NCBI RefSeq assembly: GCF_000471905.2
Contig: NW_006498435.1
Span: 1,581,882 to 1,645,881, forward strand
Source: Amborella trichopoda
Taxonomy: Eukaryota > Streptophyta > Magnoliopsida > Amborellales > Amborellaceae
DNA: 64,000 nucleotides
Direction: 5' to 3'
Shown here: positions 55,991-64,000 of the stretch, one piece after another
Layout of the letters: every line of letters begins with the position of its first letter
Position numbering within the stretch: the first letter of the stretch is position 1
The notes under the pieces: model-generated
Database searches by the model: none
Told to the model about the DNA's origin: nothing
Seen by the model: the letters and a program-made list of their open reading frames with translations, nothing else
Program-made: the position numbers and the translations under genes

Positions 55991-56965
55991 GAAGCAAAGA
56001 AAGAACAATAACTTTGTTGCATAACTTTGCTGTCATAATGGATTTGCAACAACGTGTTAATGCTTGAATGACGGAGAGGAAATGCAACGAAGGAGGGGGA
56101 ATGAGACTTCATGGGGTTGCATGCAATTGCCTTCTTTTTTAACACTATTCACTCTGATGGAGCAAGATGAATAAATGGATAAGCGAGGGTGATGCGTTCC
56201 ACCTTAGAGGCCCTCTATAACTCTATACAGTGTTGTACTCATATGAGAGAGGTTAGGGTTAATAATCTTATATAGGTGGTTCACGTATGACTTTAACCTA
56301 TATTGAACATAGTCATCAAATTAGTTATTCAAAAGTTGAGAGGGGCTTTGATCCGTAGGATGGGTGAGATTCTATAATTACCTCTAAATTTCTCTTATTC
56401 TCATTCTATCCCACCCCTCTTTCTATCTCTAAAAGTTTTTCAGAACTTCACATTTTCTCTCACTAGATGAATAGTCACGTCACAAATAATCATGATAGCA
56501 TAGTGTGTTAGAATATGTGATCAATATGCTAATAGGAAATCAACAAACACTCAAAGTACATTTGACCTTGAGAAAGCAATGGTTGGTAAGTTCTAAAATG
56601 TAATTAATATTTAGAAAATAGATTTTTTACACTCACACATGCTCCATAAAATCCCTAATTGTTAAGATACACTTATCCACTAATACTGTCCACATCATGC
56701 CCACATGGCGGTGATGTAGTAGTTTGTGTGGGGCCGACACGGTGGCACATATTGGCCATTTCTGTGCCACCCTTCATAAGGGTGATCCTTTAATGGAATC
56801 CCATGCGACCAAATTTTAAAAGTCAGTTTTGCTCAAAATAAAATTATAACAGTTCATAATCATTTATTATCATTTATTATTATTTATTATAATATCTCAG
56901 TCTGGCATCAAAAAAGAAAATTCAGTTAGGGAAATTAAGAATTTTGAGGAGGTAAGGATCTATGG
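55991..56965. other. Intergenic DNA left of the copia element
   Basis: AT-rich, no recognised coding sequence. A short (tttattat)n run lies at about 56,863-56,890. Confidence 0.5.
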
Positions 56966-57661
56966 TGTTGTAAAATCGGGATAACCCAATCACCCATTTT
57001 TGAGTAAATCGGGATACCTCAAATCCCACTAGATGTAGTAAGCACTACACCACAATGATTTCAACACTCAAATAACATGCCCAAGATGCAATAACAAGTG
57101 CAATATAATTGAAAAAAAAAATAAAAACAATAAAACAAGCAATATGGAAAATCTTCAAAGTACAACACAAATAAAAGTAGAGATGGACACGCACATATAT
57201 GTGGTTCACCCAAGATGACCTATGTCTTCGGGCAAGACGGCAAATATGTATTCACTATCAAGAAGAACAAATTACAAGATTGAGGTTATGTAGAATTACC
57301 TCATACAATCTCAAAGAATGCTCAAACAAAGAACTTCCTACCACAAAACTACCTACTATCGACTCTTTTCTTCGATTCACCGCATATGAGAAGAAATATC
57401 GACAAAATGACTCAAGATGAGCCCTAATGGTAGCGTTAGGGTTTTGTAGCAAAACCCCCAAATTTTCTCCCCAAATCTCTCTCTCTAATTTCACTTCTTT
57501 TTCTCACACACCCGCGTGCTTCCCTTTGTCTCACGCCCGCGCACTTGTTTCTCTTTCTATATAAAACCCCTTTTTAAGGGCCTACATTCAAAATGATGAA
57601 AATGCCCAAAAGAAAAGGGAGAATACCACATGGAGTGGTGATTTGGCATCACGCCCCAACG
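56966..57661 (-). repeat. 3' LTR of the copia element
   Basis: The plus-strand left end is tgttgtaaaatcggg (minus-strand end ...CAACA). The right end is ccccaacg, where the sister LTR has ccgcaaca, so the terminal TG is mutated to CG in this copy. Confidence 0.9.
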
Positions 57662-57676
57662 ATCTCCACCTTGATG
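57662..57676 (-). other. Polypurine tract of the copia element
   Basis: Minus strand reads CATCAAGGTGGAGATC immediately before the LTR, the AAGGTGGAGAT form common in plant copia elements. It primes plus-strand DNA synthesis. Confidence 0.8.
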
Positions 57677-58206
57677 CAAAATCACCCCCTTGCCTTGCCA
57701 ATCCATCAGTTCTTTTCTTTCTTGAAACCTAGAGATGTTAGAGTGCATTCTAACTTCTCTACTTGGATGGGCTTCGTAAGCATATCTACAAAGTTATCTT
57801 CGGTATTGATCTTGACCAATTAAACTCTTTCATTTTCTACTACTTGATGGATAGAGTGATATTAAACAAATATGTACCTTGACCTCATGTGGTGAACCGG
57901 GTTCTTGGTTAATTGGATAGCACTTATATTATTACAAAATAGTTCTATGCGCTTACATGTAATGCCCATCTCACCTATCAACCCTTGAAGTCACACAACT
58001 TCTTTTGATGCCTCCGTTGCTACCATGTACTCGGCTTTGGTAGTTGACAATGCTACCGTGTCTTTGAGCCTTGACATCCAATTAACCGGTTCATTTGCAA
58101 ACCGAAAAATAAATGCGATAGTCGACCTACCTCTATCAAGATCACTGGCAAAATTGACATCTATAAAACCTTTTGGGTTGAACCCTTGCTCAATGTGATT
58201 ACATGA

Positions 58207-59322
58207 CTATTTGTACCTCTTAAGTACAGAAGCAACCATTTTGGTGGTTCCCAATGAACCTTTCCGGGGTTTGTCATACACCGACTTAGAACAACAACCG
58301 CATGTACGATATCTGATATTGTACATACCACGATAAACATTAAACTTCCAATCGCATTTACATAACCTTAGCCATGCTTCTTCTGTCTTCGGACTTTGAA
58401 TTGAAGACAATTTGAAGTACGATGCTAGGGGTGTCTTGACTGGCGTATCTTTCGTGCTAAATTTTTCAAGCACCATTTTTATATAACCCTTTTGAGATAA
58501 TGACAAAATTCTATTTGTCTATCCCGTTCAATTTCAATCTTAAAGATTTGCCTTATCGGCCCGAGATCTTTCATCTCAAATCTTTTGCTCAAAGAAGTCT
58601 TGAGCTCATCAATTTTTACGTTATCTTTGCACACCAAAAGCATGTCATCTACATATAAGACTAAAATCAAGTATGTATCATCATAAAAACACTTTAAATA
58701 GAAGCAATGATCATACCCAAGGCTCATCATGAACATATCAAATGTTCTATACCATTGTCTTGGAGCTTGCTGGAGCCCATATTAGGATTTCTTCAATTTG
58801 CACATAAGTCCTTCTTTGCCCTTCTCTATAAAGCCTTCCGGTTGTACACTTCCTCTTCAAATTCTCCATGCACAAAAGCGGTCTTCACATCTATTTGCTC
58901 AAGTTCTAAATTATGCATAGCAACTAACCCAAGCACCAAGCAAATTGGTTTATCGGTTCAAAAATTTCATCAAAGTCAATCCCTTCCTTTTGCGAAAAAC
59001 CTTTTGCCACTAATCTTGCCTTATAACTTTCAAGCTTGCCATTAAGCCCCTTTTTTATCTTCAACACCCATTTACAACCAACGGTCTTACTACCTTTTAG
59101 TAGCTTTACTAAATCCCAAGTTTTGTTTATTTGAAGGGCCAATATCTCTTCTTCCGTAGCTCTTTTCCAATGCTCGGTATCATTACTATCAATGGCTTCA
59201 CGTAATGATGTTGGCTCTTCATTTTCGGTTATCAAAGCATGCAAAGTATTTGGATCCACATAATCTTTGTGCCACCTGGGTGCACGAGTTTTTCTTGTAG
59301 AGTGTTTATGTGCCAAAGACAC
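58207..59322 (-). pseudogene. Copia reverse transcriptase
   Basis: The N-terminal RT block (WKRATEEEILALQINKTWDL, then KWVLKIKKGLNGKLESYKAR and LVAKGFSQKEGIDF) is followed by a frame change. After it come the YVDDM catalytic motif (58,655-58,644) and MKDLGPIRQIFKIEIERDR. The C-terminal part follows after another frame change (MSLSQKGYIKMVLEKF). The order and motifs are diagnostic of copia RT. It is broken in at least three places. Confidence 0.85.
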
Positions 59323-59849
59323 AACTTCATTATGATGGCCATGTGGTTCTCCATCTTAACTTCCCAGTTCTTCATGCTCTTCACTATGATCAATGGTTAT
59401 ATTCTCTTAAGTCATAATTGTACTTGGTGGAAGTGTTTCGTGGTTGCCTTGAAATTCTTTGCTCTCTTATTACACTTCTTGACCATTGTCATTTATCATC
59501 ATCCCCTTTACCAATACCTTGGATTTATCAAAATGCATGTCACAACTAATGATTATTTTTTGTGTACTTGGATCCCATAATTGGTACCCCTTCACACCCT
59601 TGCTATAACCCATAAAGATCCACTTCTTTAACCTTGGATCCAATTTGTTCCTTTGGCAACTTGGAATAAGTGTATATCCAAAAAATTTTAAATCGGAGTA
59701 GTAACTCGGAGTTTCATACCATATATCATTAGGACTTTTACTTCCCAATGCTACTGAAGGCGATCGGTTCATAAGATAACAAGCCATTGATATGGATTCC
59801 GCTCATAATTCTTGTTCCAAGCCGGCATTGCTAAACATGTACCTCACAC

Positions 59850-60468
59850 ACTCCATCAAAGTGTGATTCATCCTCTTGGCAACACAATTTTATTGAGGAT
59901 TGTAGGCATTTGTGTAATACCTAGTAATTTCCTTGATCGTGCAAAAATTTTTAAACTCCTTTGATACCAACTATGCACCATTATCGGTCTAAAGAACTTT
60001 GATATGATGCCCCATAGATTTTTCAATTTCGGCTTTAAAATTCTTAAATGTATAAAACACATCACTTTTGGACTTGAGAGTTTTGATCCATACTTTTTTT
60101 GAGAAGTCATCAATAAATGAAACAAAATGTAATGCACCGTCATAAGATGTAGTTGGTGAAGGACCCCATACCTCAGAGTGAATGTAATCAAGTTTGGACT
60201 TGCTTGTATGCTTATTGGTCTTAAAAGGTTGTCTATGTTGTTTCCCATAGACACAATGCTCACAAACTTTGGATCCATCAATTTTAAGTGTAGGAATAAA
60301 ATTCGTCTTCATCAAGACCTCCATGGCCTTATCACTCATGTGCTTCAATCTTCTATGCCATAGGTCAAATAGAACTTCCTCACCTTCGACCACAAAATTC
60401 AGTTCATCATTTATTTTTGTGCTTCCCAATAACTTGTATAAGCTCCCAACTAGGACTCCTTTCAACAC
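59850..60468 (-). pseudogene. Copia integrase with lost catalytic residues
   Basis: The HHCC zinc site is visible (HRRLKH, then CEHCVYG). Of the catalytic triad, the first Asp of the H(T/S)DVWGP block is Glu (HSEVWGP). A stop stands just before TDNG, the second Asp block. The Glu of the NGVAER block is Lys (VAKRMNH). Two triad changes plus a stop make it inactive. Confidence 0.75.
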
Positions 60469-60913
60469 AATTAGAACCCGTTTTGATTACTCCACCTTAA
60501 CGGGTGAACTTATAACCTTCCAAATCTAGATAAGAGAGGGAAATCAAGCTATTTTTTACTTTTGAAACATGCATAACATCCTTAATCGCTCGCATAGTCT
60601 CATCAAACAACCTTAGGCGAACCGAACCCATTCCAACTACCTGGCTAGTGAAATTATTACCCATGGATACCGATCATCCTTCACATGACTCATATAAGTC
60701 CAACCATGATCTATGTGGGTACATGTGATGGATGGCTCAACTATCAAATATCCAATTTTGATAGAATGTTGAATTATATGCCACCATCAATATTTCATCT
60801 TTAATGAACCCGGATGTAGACTCTTCAACTTGAATTGCTTCATTCTTGGATTCACTTGGCTTTTCACCTCCCGCATTAGGAGCGTTAGAAGAATTCACTC
60901 CAATTCTTTTAAA

Positions 60914-60955
60914 ACAATTCTTTCTTATATGATTGAGATTCCCACAATGCCAACA
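60914..60955 (-). other. CCHC zinc knuckle of copia Gag
   Basis: C-X2-C-X4-H-X4-C reading CWHCGNLNHIRKNC, the nucleic-acid-binding knuckle at the end of Gag. Confidence 0.9.
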
Positions 60956-61690
60956 TACATTCTTGTTATTGGGCCCTCCAGATTTTGATCAAAATCTTGA
61001 ATTACTTCATGAATGATTTATCGATTAATCACCCCATTCATTCGATCGACATCTTGCCATAAGAGCTTCCGTCTTCGATTCTACCGAACTTCCCAAAAAT
61101 GCTTCCTTTCGAAGTTCATAGGCAAGTAGGGCACTACACACAGAGCCAAAATCAAGAGAATCCTCTTTACTATAACTCAATATAGTAACAAGGTTATTAT
61201 AAGATTTCGGCAATGAACAAAGTAAGGTGATCGCTTTATCTTCATCGTCCATTCTCACACCAATACTCTCAAGTTGACAAGTTATTAAACCCATTCACGT
61301 GTTACGACACATTTGCACCTTCTTTCATTTTCAAGGAATACAATTTTCTTTTTAAGAAAATTCGGTTTGTGAGAGATTTTGTTAGATACAAACTTTTCAA
61401 TTTTTTTCAAAAATATTTTGTCGTCTTTTCGCCAACAATATTAAACAAAACTTCATTCGCAAAACACAAGTGAATAGTGGCCCATGCCTTCATATCGAGT
61501 TCATCCCAATCATCATAGGTCATATTTACCGGTTTTTATCTTTTTTAAGTAATGTTTTGTGTTACCCTTGATGTACCAATAAATCTTGCATTTTTAATTT
61601 CCAAATTTCAAAATTATCTTTCCTATTAAACTTCTCCACCTCAAACTTGTGAGATGTCATTTTCTCAAAAAATACTACACTAACTCCTTG

Positions 61691-61703
61691 ACCTCTGATA
61701 CCA
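61691..61703 (-). other. Primer-binding site of the copia element
   Basis: Minus strand TGGTATCAGAGGT, two bases (AG) after the LTR end ACAACA. Complementary to initiator-Met tRNA with a mismatch at the 12th base. Confidence 0.88.
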
Positions 61704-61705
61704 CT

Positions 61706-62402
61706 TGTTGTAAAATCGAGATAACCCAATCACCCCTTTTTGAGCAAATCGGGATACCACAAATCCTACTAGATGTAGTGAGCAGTATACCACAATGATT
61801 TCAACACTCAAATAACATGCCCAAGATGTAATAACGAGTGCAATATAATTGGGATAAAATATGAAAACAATAAAACACGTAATATGGGAAATCTTCAAAA
61901 CACAACACAAATGAAAGTAGAGATAGACACGCACATATACGTGGTTCACCCAAGCTGGGCTACGTCCACTGACAAGACGGCGAAGATGTATTCACTATCA
62001 AGAGAAAAAATTACAAGATTGGGGTTATGTAGAGTTTCCTCATACAATCTCAAGGAATGCTCAAACAAAGAACTTTCTACCACAAAACCACTTACAGTCG
62101 ACTCCTTTCTTCGATTCACTGCATCCATGAAGAAATGCTGACAAAATGGCTCAAGATGAGCCCCAATGGTGGCGCTAGGGTTTTATAGCAAAACCGCCAA
62201 ATTTTCTCCCCAACTCTCTCTCACTCTCTATTTTCACCTCTTTTTTTCTCACACCCGCATACTTTCCTTTTTCCCATGCCCGCGTACTTGTTTCTCTCTC
62301 TATAAAACTCCTTTTTAAGGGCCTCCATTCAAAATGATGAAAATGCCCAAAAGAAGAAGGAGAATACCACATGTGGTGGTGATTTGGCATCACGCCGCAA
62401 CA
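61706..62402 (-). repeat. 5' LTR of the copia element (697 bp)
   Basis: Minus strand TGTTGCGGCG...ACAACA with 5-bp terminal inverted repeats TGTTG/CAACA. A TATA-like CTATAAAA... lies near 62,301-62,309 within ctctctataaaactcc on the plus strand; the minus-strand promoter was not resolved. Confidence 0.9.
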
Positions 62403-63039
62403 TCGGGTACTTCACTGGGCTAGCTTTGGAACATTTAGCCATTTTCTCAAGTTAACTCAACAAAACTATATCCCACAATCTAGAGCTGGGGCACTTATTT
62501 GGTCTATAAAAGCTGATATAATAAGTGGCCATAGTTTTCATATGTTCAATGGATTACAGGTGCATCCCAAAGATAAACACTCTAGTGGATGTGGGGGTCC
62601 TCTCTCTAGCACTCTTGTGGATGTGCATAGGTCTGATCAAGTGGATCAACTTATCAAAGTGGTTTCCCATTTGTGACTGTCCTATGCACATATTGTGAGT
62701 AAATTGGATTGTAAGGGACTTAAACTCATGTCCTATTAAAGCCTAGTCTACTCATATAGGGCTTATTCTCACAAATTTGCTCTAACACATTAGATTCTCC
62801 GATCCTATCTCTTATGCTCTAGCCTAGATACGCATCTAGTGTTCTCATACCAGCCATGACTAGAGGAAACCCTCAAACCTTTTGTTTCTTAATAAGGCCC
62901 TCCAGACTTGTATCATGACTCCGGATATTTTGACTTGCCGAATCCCAATTCCTTAAAATTTGGTAAATACATCGTTCCCAGTGCGACTAGGAACTATCAT
63001 GAAATGGCAGAGTCAAAGCCTTGAAAGGCCACACATCTA
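62403..63039 (-). repeat. Probable LTR edge of a further copia-type element
   Basis: At 63,039 the minus strand reads ccaagtggaggaa then TGTTAGATGTGTGGCC: a polypurine tract followed by a TGTTAG LTR start. This would be a 3' LTR extending left, with its internal region continuing right out of the window. The left end is not defined and may be cut by the copia insertion at 62,402. Confidence 0.4.
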
Positions 63040-64000
63040 ACATTCCTCCACTTGGCTTTTGAGGCCTTGAAAATGCACTCTCATTATATTATCTTTCTCG
63101 CAACTTACACACATATGCTCACAATCATGCTTAAATGGAGGCCCACGTAGTACTAATGCATATACTCACATGCTCACAATATCATATTCATGCATATCCT
63201 CACGCACACATGCTCAACAAAATATACTCTTATCCAAATAAATGCTCACTCATGCTAATGCTCACATAGACATCTTTGTACAGACAAATGCTCGTGTGTA
63301 TACGCCTGGTCACACTTACTCTAACATGGTCCTTAAGACCACATTAATTTGATTAATAATTCAAATTCTTTCATCCAACAACAGAATTGGATATATTCAC
63401 TAGAATTGAAGGGTGCAATAATTCGTCACACTTGAGTTCTCTCATTCAAATGTGAATAGAATCACTGGACTATAGCCCAAGGCAGTGTAGTCATGAGTTC
63501 TCTCATTCAAATGTGAATAGAATCACTGGACTATAGCCCAAGGCAGTGTAGTCAGAGTCCAAGAGCATGAGACCATAGGGAAATGAGAGACCCTATAATA
63601 AATTTTGTACCCTAATTAGTTTTCTTGCTCCCGTATTCATTGTTGTCTTAATTGAGTTCATTTATTATAATTAGTGACCCAGCAAATTCTTCCTGATAAC
63701 CTTATTGTAGGTGTTCACCTATATTGAGTGACACCTAAAGGGAGTCCTTCGACTTGGACTCTGACTACACTGCCCTATATTGTAGTCTAGTGATGAATAG
63801 TGGCCTAGCCCTAACCTTATTGTAGGTGTGGTATGTCTACACTGCCTTACAGACATGCCAGGGAGTGTTGGTTCACGTACAATAATGCTCCCACATAAAG
63901 GCCATCACTATTGTAGTTATAGCTAACTACTCACCTACAATAATGGTCCCATTGTCTATAGTCATGTCAGGCTTGGCCCCACACTACTTGCCTCATGACC
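63040..64000. other. Possible internal region of the same element, no coding seen
   Basis: Contains short repeats of catgctcacaatcatgct words (63,110-63,220) and scattered caataatggtccca/attgtaggtg words (63,700-63,960). No recognised protein. Confidence 0.4.
63433..63554. repeat. 61-bp exact-looking tandem duplication
   Basis: tgagttctctcattcaaatg...ggcagtgtagtca occurs at 63,433-63,493 and 63,494-63,554 with no difference seen, so it is recent. The word actacactgccc recurs inverted near 63,762. Confidence 0.9.

Larger units (their letters stand above)
57706..61660 (-). pseudogene. Copia gag-pol polyprotein, broken
   Basis: Starts at the ATG at 61,660 (MTSHKFEVEKFNRKDNFEIW), the usual copia Gag opening, and meets a stop within about 35 codons. 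Gag core at 61,294-61,025 (LLCSLPKSYNNLVTILSY). CCHC zinc knuckle at 60,955-60,914 (CWHCGN then HIRKNC). Pre-integrase and integrase at 60,468-59,850. The copia C-terminal integrase block is at 59,787-59,470. RT spans 59,322-58,207 with YVDD at 58,655-58,644. RNase H lies at about 58,200-57,706 (VALSTTKAEYM near 58,050, then MLTKPIQVEKLE). Stop at 57,706. Several in-frame stops and frame changes separate these parts, so no full polyprotein is possible. Confidence 0.88.
56966..62402 (-). mobile_element. Ty1/copia LTR retrotransposon, complete structure, coding-dead
   Basis: On the minus strand: 5' LTR (62,402-61,706), PBS, one gag-pol region in the order gag, zinc knuckle, integrase, RT, RNase H, then polypurine tract and 3' LTR (57,661-56,966). 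The integrase-before-RT order defines Ty1/copia. The LTRs are 697 and 696 bp and about 92% identical over the first 145 bp compared. The candidate 5-bp flanks (tatgg and tcggg) match at 3 of 5, so the target duplication is eroded. Multiple stops and frameshifts in gag-pol. Confidence 0.92.

Overview
This is nuclear DNA from a flowering plant, from a draft assembly: there is a 219-bp run of N at 44,894-45,112. Almost everything in it is transposable-element and satellite-like DNA. The one ordinary host gene piece I can support is the first exon of a MATE-family transporter on the minus strand (4,855-5,088). The species cannot be told from the sequence. Retroelement lineages, target duplications and decayed polyproteins all fit an angiosperm with Tat/Ogre-type Ty3 elements.

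Layout. 1-7,241 is host intergenic DNA holding a clean 140-bp hAT-type MITE (2,092-2,231) and the MATE exon. 7,242-39,668 is a 32-kb nest of two members of one large Ty3/Tat-like LTR family. The outer element lies on the minus strand: 3' LTR 7,242-10,991, internal DNA 10,992-11,868 and 33,620-38,716, and a truncated 5' LTR 38,717-39,668. A 21.75-kb relative on the plus strand (LTRs 11,869-15,048 and 30,384-33,619) has inserted inside it, flanked by a 5-bp target duplication with one mismatch (ctctc/ctttc). The nested copy keeps decayed gag and protease with a G-patch remnant, lacks RT/RNase H/integrase, and carries an antisense plant-mobile-domain (PMD) gene with its own TATA box. The outer copy keeps an integrase with an intact DD(35)E triad. 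Next to it is a short piece that looks like the N-terminal domain of an AGO4-clade Argonaute.

39,669-44,637 holds a plus-strand LTR end with an initiator-Met primer-binding site, two codon-multiple minisatellites (60 and 66 bp), and a Ty3-type gag broken by a stop. 44,650-48,480 is a mosaic of tandem arrays (about 73, 110 and 77 bp) that contains the assembly gap. 48,480-56,965 is gene-poor, with degenerate repeats and a possible terminal-inverted-repeat element (53,893-55,780) full of a CT-rich array. 56,966-62,402 is a structurally complete but coding-dead Ty1/copia element on the minus strand, with LTRs about 92% identical over the part aligned. 62,403-64,000 is the edge of a further LTR element plus a 61-bp duplication.

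How the parts relate. The two Tat-like elements share an antisense cassette: a long repeat-rich upstream region, a TATA box, a leader, then cargo. In the nested copy the cargo is the PMD gene in sense to the cassette promoter. In the outer copy the same kind of promoter points through the Argonaute-like fragment in antisense, with an AATAAA beyond it. No open reading frame in the retroelements is intact enough to call a working polyprotein. Percent identities are by-eye estimates on partial alignments.
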